This document shows, in pieces, positions 1 through 8,288 of a stretch of DNA of 24,598 nt. The stretch lies in the NCBI GenBank assembly GCA_002368795.1, contig DFFG01000051.1:1-24598 (forward strand). The letters are read 5' to 3'. How positions within the stretch are numbered: the first letter of the stretch is position 1; each line of letters begins with the position of its first letter. Source of the stretch: Eubacterium sp. UBA3782. GTDB lineage: Bacteria; Bacillota; Clostridia; Lachnospirales; Lachnospiraceae. The translations under genes were made by a program, and so were the position numbers. Below the pieces are notes generated by a model. It saw only the letters and a list, made by a program, of their open reading frames with translations. It did not search any database and had not been told where the DNA came from.

Positions 1-1012
1 AGGTATGGTCATCGTCCTGACGGAAGGCCTGTACACGGAACAGACCGTTAAGCTGTCCGGATTTCTCCTTCCTGTGGACCATATCCAGCTCGTTGTAACG
101 GATCGGAAGCTCCTTGTAGGAATGGCTGACCCTCTTGTAGGTCATCATGGCGTTCGGGCAGTTCATTGGCTTTGCTGCCATCATATCCTCTACCTTCGGC
201 AGCTCGCCGGGGATATCTGACTGTCCGGGAATGATGAACATGTTGTTCTGATAATGTGCCCAGTGTCCGCTGATCAGCCACAGCTTGGAGCTGTTGATGA
301 CCGGTGCGGAGATCTCCTGATAGCCGTGACGTACATGGATGTCACGCCAGAAGCTGATCAGGGTCTGGTACATCTTCCAGCCTCTCGGCAGCCAGTAGGG
401 CATACCAGGAGCTGTCTCGTTGAACATAAACAGATCCAGCTTCGGACCGAGTTTCTTGTGATCACGCTCCATAGCCTCACGGATCAGGTTCAGATGTGCC
501 TTCAGCTCTTCCTTGTTCGGGAAGGCATAGACATAAATTCTCTGCAGGGAATCCCGCTTTTCGTCGCCTCTCCAGTAGGCGCCGGAGGCGGATTTGACCT
601 TGAAGGCCGTACCCATAAGCTCACGGGAATTGGAGATATGCGGTCCGCGGCAGAGATCCACGAAATCCTCTCCTGTATAGTAGATAGTGATCCGCTCATC
701 CTCAGGAAGGTCATTGATCAGCTCTGTCTTGAACTTCTGATCCTTGAACAGCTCCAGGGCCTCCGCACGGGAAAGCTCTTTTACCGTCCAGTCCTCCTTC
801 CTCTTGATGATCTCGGTCATCTTATCTTCGATTGTCTTGTAGTCGTCCTCGGTGATCGTTCTGGGAAGGACGAAATCATAGTACAGGCCATCGGCGATCT
901 GCGGTCCGATCGCATACTGCACGTTTTCTTTTCCAAAGATCTCGATGATCGCCTTTGCCAGCACGTGTGCCAGAGAATGTCTGTAAACCGTCAGAAACTC
1001 TTCTCTCTCCAT
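1..1012 (-). CDS. thrS: Threonyl-tRNA synthetase without TGS domain (partial, C-terminus beyond window)
   Basis: This enzyme charges tRNA-Thr with threonine in the cytoplasm. About 337 residues are visible; the rest lies past the window's left edge. The protein opens directly in the editing (SAD) domain, with HSLAH at residues 12-16 (HxxxH) and later DLCRGPH, which together form the zinc-type editing site. The class II core follows, with MNCPNAM and the motif 2 region RYNELDMVHR. The usual N-terminal TGS domain of roughly 60 residues is absent. That absence is not caused by a late start call: TAAGGAGG (1023-1030) sits a normal distance before this ATG, and a promoter lies about 90 bases upstream. 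TGS-less ThrRS forms are known in bacteria, sometimes as second copies. Whether this is the only ThrRS of the genome cannot be told here. Confidence 0.93.
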   Translation of the reverse strand, partial: MEREEFLTVYRHSLAHVLAKAIIEIFGKENVQYAIGPQIADGLYYDFVLPRTITEDDYKTIEDKMTEIIKRKEDWTVKELSRAEALELFKDQKFKTELINDLPEDERITIYYTGEDFVDLCRGPHISNSRELMGTAFKVKSASGAYWRGDEKRDSLQRIYVYAFPNKEELKAHLNLIREAMERDHKKLGPKLDLFMFNETAPGMPYWLPRGWKMYQTLISFWRDIHVRHGYQEISAPVINSSKLWLISGHWAHYQNNMFIIPGQSDIPGELPKVEDMMAAKPMNCPNAMMTYKRVSHSYKELPIRYNELDMVHRKEKSGQLNGLFRVQAFRQDDDHT

Positions 1013-1099
1013 TAGAAACTTTCCTCCTTAAATGAACCTGCTACCGGCAGATTTCTGTATATTCCGGCATGAACACAATCGTCCATACCGCGAATAAAT

Positions 1100-1128
1100 A
1101 TTATAACAGAAAGGTTTCCTGTTATCAA
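1100..1128 (-). promoter_or_regulatory. SigA-type promoter of thrS
   Basis: On the minus strand TTGATA (1123-1128) and TATAAT (1100-1105) are separated by exactly 17 bases. Transcription would begin near 1093, giving a leader of about 80 bases before the thrS start. The -35 box overlaps the stop codon of the AraC-type gene upstream. The leader is too short for a T-box and shows only a 4-bp hairpin (1038-1050). Confidence 0.8.
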
Positions 1129-2090
1129 TCGTTTGTGCCGCCGGATCTGTGGAGCTTCCGGTAACGCAGGGGACTGACCCCGACACGCGCAGCAAAAACC
1201 CGGGAAAAGGAATGCAGGGTATAGCCGGTCAGCTCACTGATCCGCTCAACAGACAGGCTGGTATTGATCAGCATATCCTTGGCCTTCATCAGACGGTACT
1301 GGATGATGTATTCTTTGAGCGTGATCCCAAGCACCTCCCGGAAAATATAAAAGAGCTGTGTCTTGCTCACAAAAAACCGCTCCGCCACATCATCTAGGGT
1401 GATTTCCTGATCAAAATGCTGCCGGACATATTCACAAATGTCAAAGACCATCCGGCTGTGCTCCGAGGAGAGCGCCGTACCTTCACCTGGCAGACATCTC
1501 TGGCGGATCTCACTGATGTGCAGCAGCAGCTCGCCAAGCAGCAGCCGCTGTTCCATCTCCAGAAAGTCCGGATGCCGCATCGCCATAGGGGGTCCCTGCA
1601 TTTCAGCCGTACCCTCTGTGCGCTCTCCTGCCAGGCCCTCTGATCTTTCTCCTGCTGTATCCTCCACATTGCCGCAGGCCAGCCGCCTGGCGATGGCATA
1701 GATCTCCCGGCGCATATCTCCCGGTATATCCATGACCCTGGGCTCGTCAGTGGGATTCATCAGAAAACACTCCAGCAGGTTGACCCTTGAAGTGGACAGA
1801 CCATCGACAAATTCCGGGGAGAAATAGATGACGAACCTGCGGCAGGTTCCGCTGCCCTTCCTGGATACGAGATAGTGCAGATTCATAGAGCTGATCAGGA
1901 GGATGCTCCCAAAGGGGATCGGCAGCTCCCGGCTCTCTGTACGGCAGTACATGTTGTCGGAAAGGGGTATCACGATCTCCATCTGCCGGTGCAGATGAAA
2001 CCTCTTCTTCTCCGTCTCTTCGGTGTTCTTATATTTTGCAGAAAAGGCTTCCGGAAGCTGCTCACGGTAGACTGCATATTTTTCCTTCAT
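1125..2090 (-). CDS. AraC-family transcriptional regulator
   Basis: A 321-residue DNA-binding regulator. Residues about 30-110 resemble the cupin-like sensor domain of AraC proteins. Residues about 215-315 form the double helix-turn-helix, with ITLDDVAERFFVSKTQLFYIF as the first HTH and ISELTGY...FSRVFAARVGVSPLRYRK as the second. Between them (141-168) lies a low-complexity acidic insert in which AGERSEG and AGERTEG repeat, probably a flexible linker. The start is supported by AGGAGG at 2097-2102, six bases before ATG. The gene follows the URO-D-type gene at 2350-3474 in the same direction across a 259-base gap, so it may regulate that gene. No terminator is visible between its stop and thrS. 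The ligand is unknown; sugar sensing is typical for such proteins in Clostridia. Confidence 0.9.
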   Translation of the reverse strand: MKEKYAVYREQLPEAFSAKYKNTEETEKKRFHLHRQMEIVIPLSDNMYCRTESRELPIPFGSILLISSMNLHYLVSRKGSGTCRRFVIYFSPEFVDGLSTSRVNLLECFLMNPTDEPRVMDIPGDMRREIYAIARRLACGNVEDTAGERSEGLAGERTEGTAEMQGPPMAMRHPDFLEMEQRLLLGELLLHISEIRQRCLPGEGTALSSEHSRMVFDICEYVRQHFDQEITLDDVAERFFVSKTQLFYIFREVLGITLKEYIIQYRLMKAKDMLINTSLSVERISELTGYTLHSFSRVFAARVGVSPLRYRKLHRSGGTND

Positions 2091-2349
2091 CTTTTTCCTC
2101 CTGCATCTGTGAAGGCCACCTGCATCCCCCTGGCGGGATGGCAGAGCCTTCCACTGCTCAGGTCTGAGGCATAAGCGCCGCTGCTTAAAGCCACATATAC
2201 TTTATCCTGCATACCTTCTCCTCAGGCAGCGTGCAACTGCAAACATGGCTGCTTCGCCGGACCCGACGGAGCAGCCATTGCGTTACGTTTATTGATGCTC
2301 ACCGCCTGATACGGCGGGCGCTATCTGCCTTGATATTTGTCTGCCTGTA
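2091..2349. other. Intergenic gap with two stem-loops
   Basis: No gene is supported here. Two inverted repeats are visible: ATGGCTGCT (2245-2253) with AGCAGCCAT (2270-2278), and CCGCC (2302-2306) with GGCGG (2313-2317). Neither is followed by a clear U-tract on the minus strand, so they are better read as mRNA structures after the URO-D gene than as terminators. Confidence 0.45.
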
Positions 2350-3474
2350 TCAGCAGTCCTCTCCCCTGGGATCTGTCTCGGGCTCACCCATCCAGGCTGC
2401 GACACAGACACCCACATGGACCATGCCCTTCAGGTCGATGTCATGCCGGTCGGTCCTTCTGACCTCAAATCTGGGCATGCCGATGATCTGGATATCCTTT
2501 TCGACCGTGTTCGGATAGATCACCTCATCCATCTTGTTCATATCCGGCTGGGACATATTTACTGCGGACAGTCCGTCCAGCTCAGCAAAGGCCTTCATCA
2601 GATGATCACCGTGACCGCAGAAGTGAACGGCACCGCCGCCAAAGGCATTCAGGATCTTCTGGTCCGCTTCCTGGAAGAAGTCCTCATACATATTTGCAGA
2701 GATGTTGCAGGTGGAATCCTCGCGGATCATGACGCCGCCGCGGTAGATCAGACCGTAATCGAAGGCAAAATCATTGCCGCAGTATGGGAACTCTTCCTTG
2801 TACATCTGCAGGTAGCGGATAAAGGTATCGGTAACCACATCGATGAAGTCGAGGATCGCATCCTCCTCCTCATACACCAGCGTATAGAACTCGCTGCCCA
2901 CGATCGCCTCAGAGATGGAGCAGGGGCCCTGGGTATCCGGCTGGTAGATGTGCATATACTTCTTCAGCTTCGGATAACCTTCCAGAAGCTTCTCAAAATG
3001 ATGGCCTGCGTCGATGCTCTTCTGGCCGAGTCCTGAGCGGACATCCGGCTTGATCCCGTTCTGAAAATCCTCTGTGATCCGGATGACATCGTCCCACTCC
3101 AGGTGCAGCGGTCCCGGCAGGGAATTCTGCTCGGCGGGAAGCATCTTGATCTCGCAGCCAAACATGCTGGGGATCAGGCCGGTACCAAAGCTGGCACGGG
3201 CAGAAAGAAGCTCACCCTTTCCCTCCGTCAGAATGTCATTGCAGCGGATTAGCTGCTTGTACAGCATATAGTCATAATTGTCGATCGTATCATTGTAAAG
3301 CACATCCGGCCACTCAAGGCTGCTGGGGGCAGGCTTTCTGGAAGGTTTGAAATAACTCCGGTCATTCATCTCCCTCCGGACAAAACGGTAATAATCCGCC
3401 AGGAGCTGCTCCTCCTGTGCCTCATCCAGACGATTCTCAAGATCCTCAAGATACTGATGTACATTGATCTCCAT
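2350..3474 (-). CDS. URO-D-superfamily protein 1 (methyltransferase-like)
   Basis: A 374-residue cytosolic protein of the uroporphyrinogen decarboxylase / cobamide methyltransferase fold. It lacks the RxPVWxMRQAGR signature of HemE, so haem synthesis is unlikely. It carries HFCGHGDH, with His284 and Cys286 in an H-x-C-G arrangement, and a distal Cys357 in HVGVCVAAW. This matches the zinc site of MtaA/MtbA/CmuA-type methyltransferases in outline. The conserved-looking block DGLSAVNMSQPDMNKMDEV follows the site. The start is supported by an AAAGGA about eight bases upstream. It lies outside the main operon, behind a terminator, and precedes the AraC-type gene. The family assignment is fairly secure. 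Substrate and reaction are unknown, and methyl transfer is inference from the metal-site residues. Confidence 0.82.
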   Translation of the reverse strand: MEINVHQYLEDLENRLDEAQEEQLLADYYRFVRREMNDRSYFKPSRKPAPSSLEWPDVLYNDTIDNYDYMLYKQLIRCNDILTEGKGELLSARASFGTGLIPSMFGCEIKMLPAEQNSLPGPLHLEWDDVIRITEDFQNGIKPDVRSGLGQKSIDAGHHFEKLLEGYPKLKKYMHIYQPDTQGPCSISEAIVGSEFYTLVYEEEDAILDFIDVVTDTFIRYLQMYKEEFPYCGNDFAFDYGLIYRGGVMIREDSTCNISANMYEDFFQEADQKILNAFGGGAVHFCGHGDHLMKAFAELDGLSAVNMSQPDMNKMDEVIYPNTVEKDIQIIGMPRFEVRRTDRHDIDLKGMVHVGVCVAAWMGEPETDPRGEDC

Positions 3475-3524
3475 TGCTTTTATCCTTTCCTTCGGTCATT
3501 CCTTATGGCCAAACAAGCTGTCAT

Positions 3525-3550
3525 TTGATGAGGTCAGTATAATTCATCAA
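3525..3550. promoter_or_regulatory. Inverted repeat, candidate operator upstream of URO-D protein 1
   Basis: TTGATGA (3525-3531) and TCATCAA (3544-3550) form a perfect 7-bp inverted repeat with a 12-base spacer. The spacer contains AGTATA, which reads TATACT on the minus strand and could be the -10 box of the URO-D gene. No convincing -35 box was found at 17 bases. A regulator site, perhaps for the neighbouring AraC-type protein, is only a suggestion. Confidence 0.35.
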
Positions 3551-3608
3551 GCATCAATTGTTTTGTCATTACTTTATCATTTTTTATCCGATCATTCAAA
3601 TCTTAATT

Positions 3609-3646
3609 AAAAAAGGATCCTCGGCCGAAGCGTTGGATCCTTTTTT
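3609..3646 (-). terminator. Rho-independent terminator of the uronate operon
   Basis: Arms 3609-3620 and 3635-3646 pair as A-rich bases plus GGATCC against GGATCC plus T-rich bases, enclosing a 14-base loop. Read on the minus strand, the stem is followed by a T-run, so it ends transcripts coming from uxaE and shields the URO-D gene beyond. The A/T-symmetric flanks mean it could also act in the other direction. Confidence 0.85.
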
Positions 3647-3647
3647 T

Positions 3648-3852
3648 CCTGAGAAGTCGAAGGAGCTGCCGCACAAAACAGAGCTGTTTCGTGCATAAAC
3701 ATTCTGAAGGGAACAGACCTCAGCCGGTTCTTGGAGGAATCTATTTATAGATTCCGACTTAGAACCGCTGCGCGAGGACAGAGCGAGAGCGTTTCCCGAA
3801 AGAATGCTTATGCACGAAAGATCTGGTGCGGCAGCTCCTATTTCATCTCAGG
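3648..3852. repeat. Long imperfect palindrome (about 205 bases)
   Basis: The whole segment folds back on itself around 3745. Matching blocks from the outside in are CCTGAGA (3648-3654 with 3846-3852), AGGAGCTGCCGCAC (3661-3673 against 3826-3838 is an exact 13-bp core), TTTCGTGCATAA, CATTCT, GGGAA, CCTC, GGTTCT, and GGAATCTAT (3736-3744 with 3747-3755). Bulges separate the blocks. It lies in the 3' untranslated region after uxaE and before the terminator. No coding potential, transposase or clear target-site duplication was seen. It could be a MITE-like element, a structured 3' RNA or both. Confidence 0.85.
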
Positions 3853-3877
3853 ATTCGTAAAGCAATCTTCCTGCGCA

Positions 3878-5329
3878 TCAAACGCAGAACAGATATTTCA
3901 GATGGCGGTCGGTGTGGTGCTCCAGGAAGCCGTAATATTTCTCCTCCTCACGGGCAAGAAGCTCGTAGAGCGGTCTCTTGAACCATCCCTGATCCAGGAG
4001 GACACCGTAGGAGATATGCAGGAGCTGTCTGGACTCCGGCTTGTCTACCAGCTCGGGCAGATACAGGTTGCTGAGCAGCTCGACCGGCGGGATCTTTTTG
4101 ATGTCGGCGGTGACGTGGTAGTACTTTGAGGACTCGCCATACATCGCCAGGCTGTAGTCTACGGCACGGCGGAAGAGCTGGGGATCCTCGTAGGATACGA
4201 GCCGGACAGCCTCCAGCCAGTGGGTGCCGGCGGTCTTGACGTGCATCTTCTTTCCTGTGATGCCGGCAAAGGCCGTGTAGACGGTGAATTTATCCGATCC
4301 GGAATGCAGGCTCAGCTTGTAGCCGAAATGCTCGGCGATCTCCTGATGGATTCTGACCTCATCGGCAAATGCGCGCAGGTCGCCTACATAGTCCAGTGCC
4401 TTCTCGAATTCACCGGTAAAGTGCGGCGCCACGCTGGTGCAGCTTACGCCGTGTCCATATAACTCGTTTGTGATGAAGAAGTGCTGCTTCGGGGAGGTGA
4501 TGCCCGGCGTCTCATCGATGGAGAGCTCGAAATCGCAGTTTCCGCCGCAGGCCTCCTGCATGAAGGCGAAGCACTCTTCAGCGTGAGTCAGCACATCGTG
4601 GAAGGCTGCCACACAGCGCATCAGATCTTCTCTGGAGAACGCGCCGACCATCGGCTGTTCGCGGTCCAGATAATCTGCCTCATATTTTGCGCGGCACTCG
4701 GCAGGAACAGCTGCGTAGGCTGCCTCGACCTCTGCCATATCTGCGACGATGAATTCATCGTGCAGCTTCTCGGAGCAGTCAAGGGTGATCATACTGCAGC
4801 CGGCCTTAATGGCCATGCCGATCTCTTCTTTTGTCTTCAGATGGTCGCCGTCAGCGCCGTACCCGTCGGTGTAGCCTTCCTCCAGAACAGCAAAGGTCGC
4901 TGCTGCGATCACATCGTCAAAGGTCCGGTTCGTCAGGGTAAGCTCACGGATCGACTGCTGGGCAAGCACCGGGAATGCATTGTATTTCCGGATGGCACGC
5001 AGCTGGCCAGGGCCGGCATTGCCAAGACGGTCACCCAGTCCGATCGAGGTGTCGCCCTTGATCCGTACCGGTTTTGTGAAGGGAAGCAGTGCATGCAGTG
5101 CCTTTGCGTTTGCAGGCACAAGCTCGCAAAGAAGGATGTCATCGCAGCGGATCCCGTCGAACATATCCGTCCTGCCGATGGCAGCGATGCGTTTTCCTTC
5201 TCCTGTCATTACGACCGCGACTGCAGTTTCCTCCGCACTGAACACGGATGCAGGATACAGTTTAAATCCCTTGCTCTCGATCGATGCGCGCAGCTGCTCT
5301 TCCAGCTGTCTGTTCATATTCTCTGCCAT
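3878..5329 (-). CDS. uxaE: Tagaturonate/fructuronate epimerase
   Basis: A 483-residue cytosolic enzyme that by family interconverts D-tagaturonate and D-fructuronate, so galacturonate can enter the glucuronate branch. Recognised by overall similarity to the UxaE family known from Thermotoga, including the conserved LSLHSGSDKF block near residues 329-338, the preceding SIDETPGITSPKQHFF region, and the C-terminal HTDRHLKYL. Length fits the family. The start is supported by AGGAGG-like bases (5338-5342) eight bases before ATG. It follows uxaC by 18 bases, so the two are co-translated steps of one pathway. It is the last gene of the operon. No tagaturonate or fructuronate reductase is present here, so UxuB, UxuA and KDG kinase must be encoded elsewhere. 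Confidence 0.88.
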   Translation of the reverse strand: MAENMNRQLEEQLRASIESKGFKLYPASVFSAEETAVAVVMTGEGKRIAAIGRTDMFDGIRCDDILLCELVPANAKALHALLPFTKPVRIKGDTSIGLGDRLGNAGPGQLRAIRKYNAFPVLAQQSIRELTLTNRTFDDVIAAATFAVLEEGYTDGYGADGDHLKTKEEIGMAIKAGCSMITLDCSEKLHDEFIVADMAEVEAAYAAVPAECRAKYEADYLDREQPMVGAFSREDLMRCVAAFHDVLTHAEECFAFMQEACGGNCDFELSIDETPGITSPKQHFFITNELYGHGVSCTSVAPHFTGEFEKALDYVGDLRAFADEVRIHQEIAEHFGYKLSLHSGSDKFTVYTAFAGITGKKMHVKTAGTHWLEAVRLVSYEDPQLFRRAVDYSLAMYGESSKYYHVTADIKKIPPVELLSNLYLPELVDKPESRQLLHISYGVLLDQGWFKRPLYELLAREEEKYYGFLEHHTDRHLKYLFCV

Positions 5330-5347
5330 TGTGATATCCTCCTGTTT

Positions 5348-6763
5348 TTATTTCTGTTCCAGATCAAATCCAAAATAACGTACTGCATTGTTGTAGCTGA
5401 TACCCTTGATGATCCTGGCGAGGGCCACCTCGTCGTCCGGGTACTCCCCGTTGTCGACCCAGCCGCCGATCAGCTCACAGGCGATGCGGCGGAAATACTC
5501 ATGACGGGTATAGGACAGGAAGCTCCGGGAATCGGTCAGCATGCCGATAAAGTTTCCAAGCAGGCCAAGGTTTGCCAGAGAGGTCATCTGCTCTGTCATG
5601 CCGGTCTTGTGATCGTTGAACCACCATGCGCTGCCCTGCTGGATCTTTGCGATCGCGCTGCTGTCCTGGAAGCAGCCCAGGATCGTGCCGATGGAGGCAT
5701 TGTCGTTAGGGTTTAAGGAGTACAGGATCGTCTTTGGCAGCTCATCTGCAGCGATCAGAGCATTCAAGAAGTCCGCCATCTCACTGCTCGGCGCATAATT
5801 GTTGATGCAGTCAAAGCCGGTATCGGCACCGAGTTTTTCGTACATCAGCCGGTTGTTGTCACGCTTGCAGCCATAGTGCAGCTGCATGACCCAGCCGCGG
5901 CGGTGATACTCTCTGCCCACAGCCTGCATAAATGCGGTCTTGAAGATCAGCTCCTCTTCCCTGGTAACAGCCTCGCCGGACAGGCGTTTTGCATAGATCG
6001 CCTCGACGCATTCATCGGATGCCGGATGGTACATCACATACTCAAGCGCGTGATCGGAAACGCGGCAGCCCCTCGCCGCAAAGTAATCCATGCGGACACA
6101 CAGGGCCTCCTTCAGGGCCCGGAAGCTGTCGATCTTCACACCGGATACGCTTTCCAGGCGGGCGATGTAGTCCAGATACTCCGGCTTCTCCAGGTTCATG
6201 GCCTTGTCCGGTCTCCATGCAGGCAGTACCTGCACATCGAAGGTATCGTCCGCTGCGATCTTTTCATGATACTCCAGGGTATCGACCGGATCGTCGGTGG
6301 TGCAGATCAGGGTGACGCCGGAGCGTTTAATCAGACCGCGGACGGTCATGTCGTCCTGCTGAAGCTTTTCATTGCACAGGTTCCAGACCTCCTCAGCGGT
6401 CCTGCCGTTCAGGATTCCCTCATAGCCAAAGTACCGGCGAAGCTCCAGATGGCTCCAGTGGTACAGGGGGTTGCCGATGGCCAGCTCCAGGGTCTCTGCC
6501 CATTTCTGGAATTTCTCCCGGTCGGTGGCGTCGCCGGTGATGTACCGCTCATCCACGCCGTTGGAACGCATCTGGCGCCATTTGTAATGGTCGCCGCCCA
6601 GCCATACCTGGGTGATATTCTCAAATTTCCGATCCTCCCAGATCTCTTTCGGGTCAATATGGCAGTGATAGTCGAGGACAGGCATCTTCTCTGCGTAGTT
6701 GTGGTACAGCTTCTGCGCACTCTCTGTGGACAGAAGGAAGTCGGCATCTAAGAATGGTTTCAT
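5348..6763 (-). CDS. uxaC: Uronate isomerase (glucuronate isomerase)
   Basis: A 471-residue amidohydrolase-superfamily enzyme converting D-glucuronate to D-fructuronate and D-galacturonate to D-tagaturonate. Typical UxaC blocks are present: DYHCHIDPKEI with metal ligands His33 and His35, VWLGGDHYKWRQMRSNGVDE, ITGDATDREKFQKWA, GNPLYHWSHLELRRYFG, and GWVMQLHYGCKRDNN. Length matches the family (about 470). The start is supported by AAAGGAG six bases upstream. It lies between the SGNH hydrolase gene (34 bases upstream) and uxaE (18 bases downstream). Together with uxaE it fixes hexuronate breakdown as the purpose of the operon. No missing catalytic residue was noticed. Confidence 0.96.
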   Translation of the reverse strand: MKPFLDADFLLSTESAQKLYHNYAEKMPVLDYHCHIDPKEIWEDRKFENITQVWLGGDHYKWRQMRSNGVDERYITGDATDREKFQKWAETLELAIGNPLYHWSHLELRRYFGYEGILNGRTAEEVWNLCNEKLQQDDMTVRGLIKRSGVTLICTTDDPVDTLEYHEKIAADDTFDVQVLPAWRPDKAMNLEKPEYLDYIARLESVSGVKIDSFRALKEALCVRMDYFAARGCRVSDHALEYVMYHPASDECVEAIYAKRLSGEAVTREEELIFKTAFMQAVGREYHRRGWVMQLHYGCKRDNNRLMYEKLGADTGFDCINNYAPSSEMADFLNALIAADELPKTILYSLNPNDNASIGTILGCFQDSSAIAKIQQGSAWWFNDHKTGMTEQMTSLANLGLLGNFIGMLTDSRSFLSYTRHEYFRRIACELIGGWVDNGEYPDDEVALARIIKGISYNNAVRYFGFDLEQK

Positions 6764-6797
6764 GTCTAGCTCCTTTATTTAAAAACTATTTCAGCGT

Positions 6798-7439
6798 TTA
6801 CTTTACATCATCAAGGATCTTCCTGACAACCGGTGTGATCTCCTCACCAAATCTGGCCTGGCCCTGTGCAGACATATGCAGCGCATCGATCAGGCTGACC
6901 TCCACCGCATCGGAGGGCTCCCAGTAAAAGACGCCCTTTTCCTCTGCCAGCGCCCGGTACAGCGGCCGAAGGGCAGCAGCCCGGCCGGCAGCAGCCTCAT
7001 AGCCATACATCTCGGCATATTCACTGTAGCGCATCTCCGGCAGGATCGGCAGCGGACCGACCAGAAGGATCCGGCCGCCATAGGGGGCGAGCTCCTCTTT
7101 TGCCGTGTCGATCATCCGTCCCATGGAAGCTGCAATGCTCTCCGGTGTTGTCGGAAAGATCGCCTTCACATCGTTCGTGCCCAGCATCAGGATCAACAGG
7201 TCAGCCGGCACATGGCTGCGCAGGCACGGCACCAGATAGGTCATGCCGTTGCGGCCGATGGTTTCCGGATCCTCCTGGTCGATGGTCCGGCCGTTCAGGC
7301 CCTCTTCAATCACCTGGAAGTCCGGTCCGAGATTCCGCCGCAGCACACAAGGCCAGCGGACCTCTTCCGGCTGGCGCAGCCCCGTCCCCGGGGTATGGCC
7401 ATACGTGTTGGAATCACCAAAGCAAATGATCCTTTTCAT
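6798..7439 (-). CDS. SGNH/GDSL-family hydrolase (probable carbohydrate esterase)
   Basis: A 213-residue hydrolase with all four SGNH blocks: GDSN (catalytic Ser10), GLNGRT around 47-52, GTND (Asn89), and DALH (Asp185, His188). There is no signal peptide, so it acts in the cytoplasm, which suits deacylation of an imported sugar. The family includes acetylxylan esterase-like and arylesterase-like enzymes; the actual ester is unknown. The start is supported by GGAG (7447-7450) seven bases upstream. It sits directly before uxaC. In this context removal of acetyl groups from a uronate-bearing oligosaccharide is a reasonable inference. Confidence 0.88.
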   Translation of the reverse strand: MKRIICFGDSNTYGHTPGTGLRQPEEVRWPCVLRRNLGPDFQVIEEGLNGRTIDQEDPETIGRNGMTYLVPCLRSHVPADLLILMLGTNDVKAIFPTTPESIAASMGRMIDTAKEELAPYGGRILLVGPLPILPEMRYSEYAEMYGYEAAAGRAAALRPLYRALAEEKGVFYWEPSDAVEVSLIDALHMSAQGQARFGEEITPVVRKILDDVK

Positions 7440-7655
7440 CTCTTATCTCCTGTTATCTATCTCATTTTCGTTATCGAGTTTCAAAATATAGCAGTTATTT
7501 ATTTAAACATGCCCCGCAGCCCACTTTACGCTTCCTCCGGCTGCCTGTCCAGAAGCTATGCCAATAAGTAGTATGTCTGATTCGTTCTCCGACGGGGATC
7601 CCGCCGATGCCAAAACATCCTTCCAGCACGCTTTCCGGGCTATGCCCGGTGCATA
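7440..7655. other. Intercistronic gap with stem-loop
   Basis: A 216-base gap inside the operon with no gene. CCGGGC (7635-7640) and GCCCGG (7644-7649) form a 6-bp hairpin just after the YesL-type gene, without a U-tract on the minus strand. A second GC-rich fold lies around 7589-7605. No strong internal promoter was recognised. Confidence 0.5.
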
Positions 7656-8288
7656 TTACTCATGCTCCAGCGGATCGAAAAACGTACGCAGAAACGCAGA
7701 CTGGACATAGGCGCAGAGGGCAAACCCAAGAAGCAGCCAGAAAAAGACCATCCAGATCATGGTCAGGTCCGACCAGAAGGTAAGCACCGCAAGGCCGCTC
7801 AGCACAGCCAGCGCCACGATCGTATAGATGGGATGCATGGCCGCCAGCTTTCCTGCATTCACCACAGCCGTAAACAGCGTATCGGTAAACCGGGCGATAT
7901 ACGGGAACAAAAACAGCAGGCAGGAAGCGATCAGGATCGCCAGTACGCAGATCACAATAAGCAGAACATTCTGAAGCAGTCCGGCCCCCTCCATGCGCTG
8001 GGTCATCAGCAGATCAAAATACAGGGCCGCAGCCAGAAATGCTGCTCCAAGAAAAGCGCCGGCGCCCTGCTTCAGGTTTGCCCGCCAGCTGTCCCAGTAG
8101 CTGCCCACGACCGCACCTTCTTCATTTCGCACCATCTTGAGAGCCACGGAAAACAGTGCTGTGAGGGCCGCGCCTATGGTGATCACCGGAATGCAGCTGA
8201 TCAGGAAACAAAGGTTGAGCAGGATCAGATCCATCACCTTTGTCAGAAACCGCATGACCGGCGCATCCGGATCGAACCAGTTCCTCAT
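7656..8288 (-). CDS. YesL/DUF624-family membrane protein
   Basis: A 210-residue integral membrane protein with about five to six hydrophobic helices. The N-terminus, with a short charged stretch followed by LLNLCFLISCIPVITIGAAL, is the hallmark of the DUF624 (YesL) family. Such genes regularly accompany CUT1 sugar ABC transporters and pectin or xylan degradation genes in Firmicutes, but their biochemical role is not established; a helper role in uptake is often guessed. Its ATG overlaps the TGA of the cupin gene by four bases, so translation is coupled. No unusual residues were noticed. Confidence 0.9.
   Translation of the reverse strand: MRNWFDPDAPVMRFLTKVMDLILLNLCFLISCIPVITIGAALTALFSVALKMVRNEEGAVVGSYWDSWRANLKQGAGAFLGAAFLAAALYFDLLMTQRMEGAGLLQNVLLIVICVLAILIASCLLFLFPYIARFTDTLFTAVVNAGKLAAMHPIYTIVALAVLSGLAVLTFWSDLTMIWMVFFWLLLGFALCAYVQSAFLRTFFDPLEHE

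Noticed and set aside
1013..1124. T-box riboswitch before thrS
   Set aside because: Only about 80 bases lie between the predicted start of transcription and the ATG, and no T-box or specifier stem was seen.
3538..3543. Plus-strand TATAAT as a promoter
   Set aside because: No fitting -35 box and no plus-strand gene follow.
3731..4129. 132-residue open frame starting in the palindrome
   Set aside because: It reads through half of the palindrome and then antisense to uxaE, and has no ribosome site.
4481..5716. 411-residue open frame on the plus strand
   Set aside because: It runs antisense across uxaE and uxaC, both recognised with confidence, and has no recognisable domain.
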